Origin: Capillidium heterosporum
Lineage: Eukaryota; Entomophthoromycota; Entomophthoromycetes; Entomophthorales; Capillidiaceae
Length of the DNA: 64,000 nt
Reading direction: 5' to 3'
Assembly (NCBI GenBank): GCA_016630905.1
Contig: WBMQ01000013.1
Location: forward strand, 992,001 to 1,056,000
The notes beneath the pieces were generated by a model. That model had not been told where the DNA came from, ran no database searches, and saw only the letters and a program-made list of their open reading frames with translations. This document shows positions 1 to 14,315 of this stretch, piece by piece (within the stretch, counting starts at the first letter, position 1; every line of letters begins with the position of its first letter). Made by a program: the position numbers and the translations under genes.

Positions 1-1
1 A

Positions 2-387
2 AAACAGGCGCGTAAAAAGAAGGAGAAGTTAGAACTGGACAACAACAACTACGTGGAAAAATACAACAAGATGAACGAAAAGACTATGGAGATGGAGTCC
101 AGGGTAAACTTTGGCTTTAGTACAACTTTGACTAACTATTTGGGTAGCGTGAAAAAGCACAGAAGGAGGCTGATGAAGCGCTTGTCAAATACGCCAGCTT
201 GGACAACCATTCACGTGAACTCCAGGTATTTTTTGAAAAAAGTAAGGTATTAAAGTTTGTAGAAACAACTTGCCAACGCTGAGAACGAGATCGCTGTTTT
301 GAAGGCTACTATAGCTCACTATAGGTAAAATGGTTTAAAATGTTTCTACTGATTTGAATTAGAAAGTAGCAGTGCTCCACCTAAGTA
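2..387 (+). CDS. 3' end of a coiled-coil protein gene (5' end outside window)
   Basis: Four short exons join in frame: about 2-103, 148-225, 263-324, and a last exon from 363 or 367. Introns are GT-AG, 38-44 nt; the first has a CTAAC branch-like site at 132-136. The reading is highly charged and helical (KKKEKLELD, REKAQKEADEALVKYASL, KQLANAENEIAVLKATI), typical of a coiled-coil tail. Two acceptors are possible for the last intron: one gives a stop at 367-369, the other (after 366) gives a tail SSAPPK ending at 387. The start and most of the protein lie left of the window, and no specific family is recognisable from this tail. Confidence 0.6.
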
Positions 388-1016
388 ATTTGACATAGTA
401 AATTTGGTTTATGGTATAATGTGTATAGGGTTTCAAAATTGAGCATTCTATAGTTTTGTATATATAGTATTGTAGTTTTAAATTGCTATTTTTGGACTAT
501 ATGTTTATGGTTTCGGCTTTGACTATGTATTAAGATACTCATTTTACTAGTTTATTTATCATAGCTATTTATATCGAGCTTCTTGCTAGCCTATAGCAAT
601 TTTTATGTGCATGCTATTAGTCTCATTAAGGCACATAAGTTTTCCTTTATATATCGAATCTTATACCCCAGCATTGTAGCTACTATCAAGTATAAATATT
701 TAAAAGTCTTGCTTGAAACACCATAAAGACAGTTGATCTTAAACCTTAACACTGCAAGATGGTATAATTTATTACTTATAACATTGACCTTTTAAGCTCG
801 AAATCGACCTCAACCTCACTAGAAACTACTATAGTAAATCGGATAGCCTAAGCTAAATCTTTCAATTCAAATCCTCTTCCCACCAGTTAATTTGGAGTTT
901 ATCGGCCAAACTCCATATAGCTTTGGATCCTCTGATAATCTAAAAAGTTGCTTGCAAAAAGAACTCAGAATCACAAAGATCCTTTTTCAGAAATTTAGAG
1001 TTCAAAGAACAGAGTT
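388..1016. other. AT-rich intergenic region
   Basis: No supported gene. The sequence is AT-rich between the stop of the coiled-coil gene and the start of the thiouridylase gene on the same strand, so it should hold the terminator of the first and the promoter of the second. I see no distinctive element. Confidence 0.5.
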
Positions 1017-2666
1017 ATGGCAAACGTATTCAACAAGGCAATCAAGCGATTACTTCAAACCAAAAGCTCCAACTCTGTGAAGGATAAAGGTACATATTCA
1101 ACTATCCAACATAACAATATTCAATTTTAATCCAGTCTACGTGGCCATGTCGGGCGGTGTAGATAGTACTGTCAGCGCCTACCTATTGAAGAAACAGGTA
1201 CCTAAATTCAACTTCAAAACATCAACAAATTAAATAGGGTTACGATGTAGAAGGCATCTACATGAAAAATTGGGATAGCAAGGATGATATGAACCACCCC
1301 TGCAATTTTGAATATGAAAAGGTACAAAGTATAGCCAAAAGGCTGGATCTACCGATTCGACAAGTTCGTTTTTTAAAGCTGAACTTTAGTTAACAAAGAA
1401 CCTAGGTCAACTTTGTTAAAGAGTACTGGATGCAAGTTTTCGAGCTTACTCTGGAGCAGTATCGCCTAGGTCTGACGCCAAACCCCGACTTGCTATGTAA
1501 CGAGACAATAAAATTCGGGACGTTGATAGAAAGTTTGAAAAAATTGCCAGAGAACAAAAATAAAAACATCTACTTGGCAACTGGTAATTTTATTTGTAGA
1601 TAGTATCCATTTAAAATAAACTTTGTGTTGAATAGGCCATTACGCTAAATTAAAATATGATGCAAATAGCAATGTTAACAGGCTTTTCACGGGTATACTT
1701 TTTAAGATATTGCTTGTCTTAATACCATTGACGATTAGCTAGAGATACACGAAAGGACCAAACTTACTACCTAGCTTCAGTACCTCTGAAGAGCTTCAAT
1801 AATGTAAGTGGAATTAACTAAACACCATATAAAATTTCCGCCTATAGGTTATGTTCCCTCTAAGCGACTTGGAGAAAAGTGAGGTTAAGGAACTAGCCCG
1901 TTCTATTGGATTTACCGAAGTAGCTAAGCAGAAGGAGAGTATGGGTATCTGCTTTGTCGGTAAAGTAAAAAGGTTTTCCGATTTTTTAGGTAAGCTGTTG
2001 AACAAAGTTAGTTATATTCAAAAGTTTTAAAAGAGGGGTACCTGGAGCCCAAACCCGGTCCCATAAAATTGGCCTACAGCAACTTGGAGATAGGTTGGAT
2101 TCTTCATAAGTAAAAGCTAACGCTTTTTAGGTCAGCATAAAGGTATCTTTGAATACACACTGGGGCAGCGTATCCGACTGTCCTACCAATCTAGCAAGTA
2201 AGGAGGCTTTGAAATTTTAGTCTAATGTCTAATTATTAGATGGTTCGTTGTAGAAAAAGATACCAAGTCTAACACGTTGTACGTAGCTGATAACAAGTAA
2301 TTTGATACAATTGCTCTTTATGTAACATATACTGTAGTGAACACGTTAAATTATACCGTAGCACCCTAACCATAAACGACTTCAATTTCAACTTCCTACC
2401 GCTACCCAATTCCCTTAGAGAAGGTGCATTAGTAGATGTCAAAATTCGATCGACTGCTCAGTTACAAAGAGCTTACATTAAAGTCCAGTATATTGATGAG
2501 AAGTATAGAGTCAGCATAGAGTTTGTGGAGCCGGTTAGGGCATTGGCACCTGGCCAGGTAACTTTATGGCTACTTTTATTTTATATTTACGTTAATATAC
2601 ATTAAATAGTTTGCTGTCATATACGGGCTGGATGGAGAGTGTCTGGGATCGGGATGCGTTGAGTAG
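1017..2666 (+). CDS. SLM3: Mitochondrial tRNA-specific 2-thiouridylase (MnmA/MTU1 family)
   Basis: Multi-exon gene, about ten short exons with GT-AG introns. The N-terminus MANVFNKAIKRLL is basic and amphipathic, as in a mitochondrial presequence. It is followed by the PP-loop VAMSGGVDSTVSAYLL (about residue 30), YVKEYW-like text (VNFVKEYW), TPNPDLLCN with the first catalytic-type Cys, LATGHYAKL, RKDQTYYLAS, the second catalytic-type Cys in SMGICFVG, GQHKGIFEYTLGQR, and the C-terminal beta-barrel ending APGQFAVIYGLDGECLGSG. These are the family signatures in order. The family uses ATP and sulfur relay to put 2-thio on U34 of mitochondrial tRNAs for Lys, Glu and Gln. One intron after IRQ appears to use a poor donor (GTTCGT). 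Start chosen at the first ATG in frame with the presequence. No frame break was found. Confidence 0.9.
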
Positions 2667-3231
2667 TAGTTTGGTAGTACTAGAAAGGCTTTATAAGCAG
2701 GTACTAAACCTATAGAGATGCACTGGAGCGGATAGCAATCTAGCTATACTAGATAGATCTAAAATAGAATTGATACTAATAAATAGCTTTGCAACGTAAG
2801 TTTTTGGTATTATTTCAAATATCTTATTATAGGTCTACTTTAAAGTAGACTGATATCAATAAATTCTTTACATATCTATCTCATTTCCTATTGAACATCA
2901 TTTAAGTTAGCTAAAATGATTCCTTGGATTATTTCAAGATGCTTTTAAGATGATGCAACAGAGTTGTACGGGGATTTGGTCACATCACCAGAGTATCTAT
3001 TAAACATGTCAAATCTGCTACCAATTATCAGTCATATTTGCCTTTAAATGTACTTATGTCAACTTTATTTCTACAACTAATAAATTTAGCAATTTAATTT
3101 GAGCATAATCGAACGGAAGTTTATGTAAAGTAACTGTGCAGCTTAGAGATGAAGGTAGCGGGAAGATGAGAAGTTTATTAACATCAAAAAAACGGCAAAG
3201 CAGTCTACTTTTCATGGCTTGCCTGAAACGT
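2667..3231. other. Intergenic region between convergent genes
   Basis: No gene seen. AT-rich spacer between the 3' ends of the thiouridylase (+) and CNOT9-like (-) genes. Both terminators must lie here, but no single signal stands out. Confidence 0.5.
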
Positions 3232-4599
3232 CTACTTGGTAGAGTCTAGGAGGGTTAGGAGGTCCGACAACGTCTTTTTGGTACTGAGGTCGTCCTTGAT
3301 CAACTGGGAGAATGTGTTGTCTCGGAGCTGTTGAGGCAAGTCCTGGGTTAACGTTTGGCGGGCGCTAAATAGAAGGCATATGTTAATACTAGTTTTAGCG
3401 ACAAATATACTTGGGATTATCAGCGAGTCGCGCGTATACTTTTACTACATGCTTAATAAGTCTTGAGGGGGAGGGAGGCTTGCCAGACATCTGAAGCACC
3501 ATCAGCTTCAAGGTGTTGGTCAGCTGAATGAAGCGGTTGTAGTTGCCGCATATATAACTTAGGCCTTCGTCTTCGGCGATCAACTTATGGATGATATAGA
3601 TGGCAACCTAAATAAAGTATCAGTATAGGGCAGAGCAAATGTATAATTACAGTTTTCGATAGCTCAGTAGAGGTTTCCATTATACCCAGGCAGAGATGGA
3701 TAATTTCGGTTGAAATTAAGAATCGAATGATACTTGGGTCATCGTACTAAAGTATTTTAAGTTTGTAGAATAAGGTATATGTTTACCTTGACAAGCGCTC
3801 CAATTACACCTAAGCTAGTCAGACGGATATGCTCAAAGTTCTTGTTGTCAGACTTGGCGCTTAGGAAAGGGAATAGGAGTACCGGGATATTAGCTGATAA
3901 ATTTTAGTTAAATCAGACAACTGAGCTACCTTTAATAAACTGGTGACGCGTTTTGTTATGACTCGCTACGACCTGCAAGAGAGCCAAAACATTACACAGC
4001 CTACCGCTGTCCTCCTGTTTAAGCGTTGAGGGGTACAGCTGAGGGTACACTATCAACAGCTCTTGGATCAGACATGCCATTACACCTAAAATAAACAAAA
4101 CGTTTAGCTTTCATTATTTTTCAATAGGTTACCATGTGAGTTCCAAAGGATAACTGCTAAATTTTCGTACACCTCGCGAACTTTGCTCAGCTCAGATAAG
4201 GCGTTGGTACGCTTCTGTATCACCAACAGGTCGAGGATATATGGGTAAATTGCGCTCTCTTTGGGGTTGGCACTGCTGGGAGGGTTACTGATGTTAGCTC
4301 GACTAGCATTGCTGACACTACTGGTATTCTGGCTAGGGTGGCCAGAGGGATAATTGTTGTACATGTACCTACTTCCAACTTGGGTCTGTGAGTCGGGTAA
4401 ATTGTTGTTGTTGTAGTGGTAGGCTTCTACATTGGGAGGCATGGTGTTGTAGTGCATGTTTCCTAGCCCATGCGATTGGTTATAAGTTCGCATTGGGAAC
4501 CAGGTGGCCCTGGCTGATGGCACTGCTGTTATTGGTGTGGCCTTGGTTAGCCATATACTGTTGCATCATAGCCTCATTGTTGTTATGAAACGGCAGCAT
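3232..4599 (-). CDS. CAF40: CCR4-NOT complex subunit CAF40/CNOT9 (RCD1 family)
   Basis: The armadillo-repeat core is read through five or more exons: [102 protein letters not shown], ending TFSQLIKDD. This is the CNOT9/Rcd1 fold in order and near full length. The protein is a scaffold of the CCR4-NOT deadenylase complex. The N-terminus is a Q/N-rich, low-complexity segment starting [12 protein letters not shown] at 4599, which is common in fungal orthologs. Between about 4475 and 4525 the frame of the N-terminal segment (ending GHLVPNANL then TAA) must move +1 to enter the frame of [13 protein letters not shown] 60-nt intron with donor GTGCC could bridge it, but a one-base insertion is as likely. 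The core identification does not depend on this. Confidence 0.85.
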
Positions 4600-5624
4600 C
4601 TGATTTAACTTTTTCAACTATTTAACTCTATGACACTCGTTCAAACTGTATAAAAGATAACCTAACTTGACTCCAACCTCTTTTCAATTTGTAGCTAATT
4701 ATTAGCTGAGTTTGAAGATCTGATTTGCTGAAACCTGTATCAATTGCATCAGAAATTGAAGAAAAGCAAAAGATTGTACCTAAGTTTTAGGTGAATTTAC
4801 CAGCTACTTAGCTGCATAGCTTACTTTCGATTCTCTACAATGAAAAATCAGCTATATAGATTTTAAGATCTATACAAAAGCTTATATATATTTAACTCTG
4901 GTATATTCCTTATAAAAGCCTAAGGAATTATTCTACTTTTCATTTGCGAAATAGAATCCATCCCAGAGGCACCTGAAATTCCAAACCAATTGTATTATGA
5001 AATAGTCAAATTTACTGGTTATGATGCAGTTTATTTGGAACTTACCAAACACATCTTGGGATAGAGTAAACCAAGTTGGAGCATCGACAGTGAGATGTAA
5101 TACTTTCCGATAGGACCTATCTAAACTGTAGCCTACCAACAACAGTTTTCTATGTAGCATAGCATCTACCTTGTACTTTATAGATAGCTCTATCGCTTTT
5201 TACTCTTAGGGAGGTAAACTTTGTAGCTTGGGCCATTCTCCACTTCAGTTTGGCTGCTACCTTAGTTACCAACTGGGTTGGGAATTTCCCATCTACAAGC
5301 CTAGTAGGATTAAAGCAAGATGTAGTGATCTTTATCCCTTTGTGTTTATATTTAGTAGGTCATTTTTAAAAATTGGTAATATACACTCACCTGTACACTG
5401 GTCATTGGTCATTCAGATCTAATCACATCTCTAGCTCACCGATAAGTGGCTTTGAAATGAAGTTCTCAACAGCGTTTTGCTATAGCATTATCGTAGCTAG
5501 TACCTGCTGCAAATATAAAAAGGCGTACCCTTATCTAAAGGATTAAAATATTGAAGATGTAAATCAAAGCTATTTGAAGCCATAAAATAGAAGTGTGCCT
5601 ATTGAATTTCTACTTTACTATATT
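4600..5624. other. Gene-free AT-rich region
   Basis: No supported gene. It is the upstream region of the CNOT9-like gene and runs to the decayed 3' end of the EF-Tu pseudogene. Short open frames are present on both strands, but none has an ATG start with a recognisable product. Confidence 0.4.
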
Positions 5625-6764
5625 GACAACAATCCCACACCTTACTGTCTTAAGATCTTCAAGTAAGGAAAACTTGGTCCCATCTCAATAGCGATTAGAT
5701 ACACCAACGACAAGCACACAAGCAGATGATCACCTGGAATTACTATACCCTTGGTATTTTTAGTGCTTAAAGATGGTGCTAATATTGTTGTGCCATAGGT
5801 ACACAACAAGGTGGTGACTGCTGTTGAAGTTTGTGCTACGATCTCCTTTCTTACCCAGATTCCGTTATGTAGAGAATTTGGAGCTATATATGGAATTGAA
5901 TGTTATCAAGCTTTCTGAGGACTTGACTTTACGTTTTGGCGCTTAACACCTCACAACAGGATTTTCAAGTCGTCATCAAATTCAGCTATGCCCACATCCC
6001 TTTTCGAATTCCTATATTGGTTATCTTCGAGGACAAGCTATCCAGCAGGTCAATGATGATAACTGTGTCATCTACCTTGTACCGCGTTCAATGTGACCAC
6101 TAACTAATGTATCACGTTTTGATATAGGGAACAGGAACAGTTGGTCTAGAAAATTTACAGGAGTGGGGATATATATATCGACAGCTGAAAAGGAGTGATC
6201 GATGACTTTTGTACCGATGGTGGAGTTAAGTTCCACCAGGGTACTTTTAACCGAGCCTTTGATTACAAGATGGTGCCCCTATTGAAACCGTTTTGGACAA
6301 GCAGCTTACAAATATTTGTTTTAAGCGAATTGACGACTCTATCATGCGATACCAGGCCAAGATTGCCGATGAACACCACTAGTTTCTAGACACCAGTGTT
6401 TTGGTCTAGCAGAAAATACTCTTGCACCTGAGGGGTGGCTTTGTCGGTAGCTGCAATAACAAGGATGGCGCCATTCAAGGGATGAAACCAGTGACTACAC
6501 TTTTAAAGTAATCCGAGTACTTGAGCAGTTTGTATGGTTTTAGTGGAGGCCGTCGATCTCGTACTCCAGATGAGACATCAATACGATAATGCTACTGGGC
6601 TTTTCTTTCTGAGCAACATTTACTTTTGCGCAGCTTTTGAGCTTGATGCGACCTTTGATGGCAGAGGTCAAGGGCGTCTTCCTTGAGCTGGTAGAAGTGA
6701 AGATAAAGACGTCAACGTTGGGCTTGCTCCCACTAATAATGTTGGTGTCATTGTTATTAACCAT
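5625..6764 (-). pseudogene. TUF1: Decayed mitochondrial elongation factor EF-Tu gene
   Basis: Pieces of an EF-Tu are colinear on the minus strand over about 1.1 kb, in shifting frames with stops. The first piece, 6540-6764, reads SKPNVDVF, RKTPLTSAIKGR and HLEYE where EF-Tu has its N-terminal beta strand, P-loop region and switch region; the GHVDHGKT P-loop itself is destroyed (TSTSSRKT). Near 6432-6470 comes GAILVIAATDKATPQ. Around 6160-6180 there is YIPTP, and near 6060-6110 SGHIERGTRYKVDDTV, the domain 2 signature. A GVKRQNV match lies near 5930, and VIPGDH with LIAIEMGPSF near 5690-5745 corresponds to domain 3. EF-Tu delivers aminoacyl-tRNA to mitochondrial ribosomes, and this copy cannot be translated into it. 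A functional copy must exist elsewhere. Whether it arose by gene duplication or retrocopying cannot be told. Confidence 0.85.
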
Positions 6765-8949
6765 AATTGTTTTGCAGTTCTAATGGATATTATATCATTA
6801 AAGTTTAAACTTTTAATTGAATCAATGTTAGAAAATACCTCCTACCAAACTAATTAAATTTATACCTGATGCTAGGATAATATATATTATATCAGAAACA
6901 TATACAAGTAATCTATACTGATTTATAAACTACATTCCGCTTTGTAGAGGCACCGAATATCATACTTGGAGGTGCTTCTATATGGTGTAGAAACTTTGGA
7001 AATAAGTATGTTCAAGAATCAATTTAATATTTGCGAGATTGATTTAGGTGCTAAATATGTGAGTAGCATCCTTGTAACATCATCCATAATCGATCGTCCC
7101 ATGTATACAATTCCATTGCACCAAACTTTAGTCAAAGCCTAAAAATGAACCGATCTCAACTTATTATATGGTTTGATGGAGCTTTTTGAACAAATGGATT
7201 CCCTGAGTTGGCATCAGACCTATAGAACAATCCATATCAGTAATCAGACATTATAAAATCTATAAATTGGATTGATTACAATAAAGTTTGCAAAAATTTA
7301 CCAATGACCAAGTAGTAGATGGTACATTCGTTTTAATATCCATCCCAATTTGGATAATATTGAAAAATCTACTAATAATTCCTAAACATTTACAAATGAA
7401 AGTTTAGCCAAGTATATAGGTCTACATCTTGTGGTATATATCAGGTATAGTGCTACCTATCGAGACTTTTCTAGAAAATAACAAAAATTGGATATAGCAC
7501 CGAACCGACAAAAGCTTTACTCTAATTAGCTATTGCGAAATCTACAGGTTTGGTGTTGTATTAGATAGCTGTTACAGGACCTAAACCCCTACAAACTTAT
7601 AAATTACTGCTTAGTGAGGGTTTTTATTGATACTTTCAATTTTAAATTACCTTTTTAAATTCTCTACTATTTTAGCTGCGAAAAACAAAGTTCAAATCGC
7701 AAGTTAATAAGCATCACAACTCTCCTAACAAATAACAGCGATATGCTACTGGCAGCTTTCTATTTATTTCAACAATACATATATCAGCTGCTGAAAAGGA
7801 GTTTTATCGATTCTTTTTAGTATTTACTGCATGAGTTATGGACTAGGTACGATACAATTGCTCACAAAATATAGTTGCTTTTGTAAAATTAAAAAATATT
7901 TGATAGAGGATGTACCGCTATTAGCTAAAGTAGGTGAAGAAGGCTAAAAAATTGATACTTCAGCCACCATAAGTTGTAAGTGAAGTGATATAAACTTATA
8001 CATCCGTACTACATTGCATATAATATCAACATATTTAATTCCATCAATACCCAGTTAAAATGTAATCGATTACTCATCACTAATACTGGAAAGTAGGGTT
8101 CTAGACATCTCTATGTAAATTGGTTCTCATCGAAATTTCAGTTTCCACAGATGAAGCATCAATTCCATAAGCTTACCTAACCCATAAGTCAACTAATAAA
8201 GTGGAATGAATGCCATGACTTGCTTACCTGGAGCCATCAATCCCTTCAACCCCATCCAACTTTGCCCAATTAAGATACAAATTTACAATAAGTTGGAAAG
8301 AATGCTGCTTACATCCGGCTTCTTCAATTAGATACTGGATCCATTTCAGGGATTTGATAAAATTTGACTTATATTGTCTATGTCTCTGTTCATTTAAAAT
8401 CGAATCTTCCTCATGACATCAAGCCAGATCAAAAATAGAATCTTACCTTGACATCCAACCTAAAATAAACCGATTTTCAAAAGACGTGCCTTAAAGTGAC
8501 GTTGCCAAAGCTCCTACAAGGTATACCTTTTTAAATCCTACAATTTAAGTAGTTGTACTTTAGAGCTGGGATTTTGGAACTGGTAGTTACATTCCAACTG
8601 ATATGTTAGCTTAATAGCTTCAATCTCAAGATGCTGATGAGCGCCATCAACTTTACGACCGCATGTAACTCACAGCATTGTCCTAGGACATGAACTACGA
8701 TATATTAATCTACTATATGTATAAAATAGCCAAGGTTTAATCAACAGTGCTATAAAAACCAATCTATTATAAACTGCAACTTTATCACAGGTACCTTACA
8801 GATGAAAACTCTACTAAATATACTATCAGGCAAAAACTTTATTATATACATTCAAAGAATGTCAACTTGAATTATATGAAAAAGACAAAGGTAGGCGTAC
8901 ACAGTACGGTACCTAGCCATTAATTATTTAAAAAAATAATGCCAAATCC
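6765..8949. other. Gene-free AT-rich region, about 2.2 kb
   Basis: I see no gene, RNA gene or clear relic here. Open frames are short and AT-driven, and no conserved protein motif was recognised on either strand. Confidence 0.4.
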
Positions 8950-9936
8950 TTAGTACTTCCAAGCACATTGAGCTTGGTTGGCACTGATGACTTTGCAGGT
9001 CGTAGAAGGTGCACAACCCAAGTTGTACCACACGTTGTTGGAGCAGATCTGCAATCCCGAACCATTACACTTGGTATCGCCAGTCTTACAGCTCCCACTT
9101 GGAGGTGGGTTAGCAGTAGGGTAGGTAGGATTGGTAGGTGGTGATGGCTTAGGTGGGTTGGGTGAAGGTACATAACTAGGTTGAGAAGGTTGCGGAGGTT
9201 GGGGGTTTGGGATGTAAGTACTGGAAGGTTGGGTAGGTGGGTTGACTACCGAAGTAGGGTACTTTGGTGGCTCGGGCTTAGGGTCGGGGTTAGGGTAGGA
9301 GCTACCACCAGGAGATACTGCTATTATAGGTTGGCTATCGTAGTACTGAGCTTTACCATAGTCGTTAGCGAAACCTTCAGGGAAGGTAGGTCCTCCGTTG
9401 ATATTGGCAACTACCAACTTGGGACCCTTGATACTACCACCGTTGGAACCATTTTGGATAGTAATATCGGCACAGTTCATATAGTACTCGCGGTTACCCG
9501 TCCTATTTATCCAGGACCAGGCAAAGGTAGCTTTACCATTAGGAGCGTCCTTAGGGATGTCGACGCTATAGGATAACGAGTCGATCATACAGGTGCCAAA
9601 CACCGTCTTCAAGACGGCAAAGTTCTGCATGTCGTAGGAGATGGAAAACTGACAATGACCGCCGTTGTGGTTGGCGCCACCTGACAAGGTAACTGGAATG
9701 GAACTACCGGCGCTGAAGGTACTGGAGCTGGGGCCAGGTCCGTAACCACGGCAAGGGAAAGGTAGACCAGGACCCAAAGGCGCAGTGTATGAATAGTCGA
9801 CACTAGATTCGGGGTAGTTGGGGTTTCCTTTGGCGCGTCTGGGAGCTGGACTCGACATCATCATGTGGCCACTAACTGAAGACAGTAGGAACTGGGTGGC
9901 GATCCAAAGAGTGACTGATTTCAACGTGTAGGCCAT
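8950..9936 (-). CDS. AA11-like lytic polysaccharide monooxygenase with C-terminal Cys-rich domain
   Basis: Single exon, 328 residues. A signal peptide (1-23) ends in SVSG, so the mature protein starts with His24 (HMMMSSPAPRR), the first half of the copper histidine brace. The second brace His is in GANHNGGHCQFSISYD, and the axial Tyr region is AWSWINRTGNREYYMNC, which closely matches the AA11 family. The catalytic domain ends near residue 210. A Pro/Ser/Asn-rich linker (about 215-280) follows, then a six-Cys domain (CKTGDTKCNGSGLQIC, CAPSTTC, QAQC) resembling small chitin-binding modules. AA11 enzymes oxidatively cleave chitin outside the cell. Paralogs in the window are an intact copy at 29297 and a broken copy at 31131. 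The AA11 call is strong; the C-terminal domain's binding role is inferred. Confidence 0.9.
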   Translation of the reverse strand: MAYTLKSVTLWIATQFLLSSVSGHMMMSSPAPRRAKGNPNYPESSVDYSYTAPLGPGLPFPCRGYGPGPSSSTFSAGSSIPVTLSGGANHNGGHCQFSISYDMQNFAVLKTVFGTCMIDSLSYSVDIPKDAPNGKATFAWSWINRTGNREYYMNCADITIQNGSNGGSIKGPKLVVANINGGPTFPEGFANDYGKAQYYDSQPIIAVSPGGSSYPNPDPKPEPPKYPTSVVNPPTQPSSTYIPNPQPPQPSQPSYVPSPNPPKPSPPTNPTYPTANPPPSGSCKTGDTKCNGSGLQICSNNVWYNLGCAPSTTCKVISANQAQCAWKY

Positions 9937-9982
9937 TATGCTACGAGTTAGTATAACGATTGCTTTTATGGGTGATGGGTCG

Positions 9983-9990
9983 CTTATATA
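9983..9990 (-). promoter_or_regulatory. TATA box of AA11 LPMO 1
   Basis: TATATAAG on the minus strand, about 47 nt upstream of the LPMO start codon. Placement and sequence fit a core promoter TATA element; transcription start not known. Confidence 0.5.
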
Positions 9991-11895
9991 GTATACTTTT
10001 TAAAAAGTAGTATTAATTATGTTTCGCGGTTTGGATTTAAATATTTGGAAAGGGGTAGAGGGATCCTATATATACTTTCTTTGATGCATGCCATTAAAAT
10101 TTTGCGGACCATAATAAAGGGTAGGCAATTTCAAATAATTTAAGGTCATTATTTGAGAGGCTACTGCCTAAATGGTTGCCAAACTTTACACCCTTCCGTT
10201 GCTATAGCTGTTGTAGGAGCTAGATTTTTTGTAAGGCTGATTGTGCTCATTCAATTTGGTTGAGAGGATTCTGCTCAAAATCTTAGTATCCTTTACCCCA
10301 AATATTTTATATTCCGTTTCTTTTAACTCCAGTTGAGGGTTCTCTAATTTGTAGTGAAATAATGGTGCAAGTTCAATAAGGAAAACTTCCAATGTTGTCC
10401 CCTATATGAAATTTTGGGCTCGACTCCTTTACTTTTCAAATTAAAACTTCGAAATGGGTCGGAACGTGGCTAGTTACTACTTAGGTATTTCCCCCTTTCA
10501 AAGTATGTCTTCGGTCAACTATATCAATAACAAAGAATTTCATCAAAGTTTGCCTTGTGATCTATATAAACATTAAATTAATTAAATTCTTGTTTTTATG
10601 TATATTTTCATTATACCTTCGAAAGTACAAAGGAAATGTAGATTTTAGTCAACTAATCTTTATACAACACTACACTAAAATTGAAATTGGACAAAAAGCT
10701 TTTTAATATTACGCTACTAATTGAAAGCTTCTCCAAACGTTTGTATATGCTGATTATCGATTGTTAAACTGGGATATAACTTCATCCATCTCCTTTGAAC
10801 TAATTTTTTATGAATACATAGCATCATTCTTTATAGTGGCTGTCCATTAACCCTAAACAATTAAAACTTTGATTGTATAGGATATAGAAGCTTCGCATAT
10901 ATCATTGCGTAGGGATAAGGATAAAGATAATAAGCTATGATGCTGAATTTCTTGAATATACTACACAGTTTGGATATATGAAAGCTATAAGAACCTTATC
11001 CTTTCGCCCTTTGTATTCAGAAATTAGTAAAATGTGGTAAGTAATATTGGTATAGTTCATACAAATACCGCTCGTTCTATCAGATTCTTAAATAGGCTAA
11101 CAGATAGAGCTCATCAGTCGATTTTATATAGACAAGTAGAACCAAGGTATACGTAGGCTCCTTAGCAATTTAAACAGTCGAAATAGTTATGTTCAAGGTT
11201 TTTCTATTGGCGTACATGGTAATTAAGTATGTTTAGCCGCTACTCCTACAACTATACCTCTAAATGAATGGCTTACACAGCTCTCGTCATACCTACAATA
11301 AAACTGATTACAACCCTTATCAAAGCAAAATATTTACTATCTCATCAATCTTATTTTTAGAAAACTTGTATATAAAGTATAGATGGTAAATATTTAGAAC
11401 CTATCTGAGATGAAAGCGTAGGTTTCAAATCGAGACAAGGTCGGAAACTGGATACTTGCGGTAATTAAAGTGGCGTAATAACCCTACATGCTTAAGAGCT
11501 TAACATTTTCTATAGTTTATCATTGGGTGATGTTAAAGTTTCACAGCCAAGTGGGTTAGTGTATGTGCATTCCAATAGATCCAAGGTTTTGGGTATATAA
11601 ATATAGTACTGTATAGTCATTATCTAAATAAAACATAGTTGTATTATATTTACTTTAAATGATAGCTATACAGTCAAAAAACTTTAAACCATAAAGTCAA
11701 AAGGCGGACTATCTATTTAGTAAATAAAGTTGCCAGAGAACTGACTTGATAACAGTAAAAACTAGAGGTACCACGTAAATCGTGGCTATACGAATTGAAC
11801 TATGAGTCTAAGTTAGCTAAATTACTTTAGAGCATTCGTACCTTATAAAACAAGACGGATCAGATGCTCAAAATTCAATTCAGAAATATATATAC
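9991..11895. other. Mostly gene-free region with one orphan exon-like open stretch
   Basis: AT-rich, about 1.9 kb. The only coding-like stretch is 10186-10404 on the minus strand. After an acceptor-like ATATAG it reads TTLEVFLIELAPLFHYKLE then KETEYKIFGVKDTKILSRIL to a stop, with natural residue composition but no ATG and no recognisable upstream exon. It could be the last exon of an unrecognised gene or a relic. Confidence 0.3.

Positions 11896-14315
<2,420 letters not shown>

Noticed and set aside
6195-6389. Plus-strand open frame MIDDFCTDGG...
   Set aside because: Antisense to the EF-Tu pseudogene; no homology of its own.
9181-9576. 131-codon plus-strand open frame
   Set aside because: Antisense to AA11 LPMO 1, Arg/Val/Gly-rich shadow of the Pro-rich linker.
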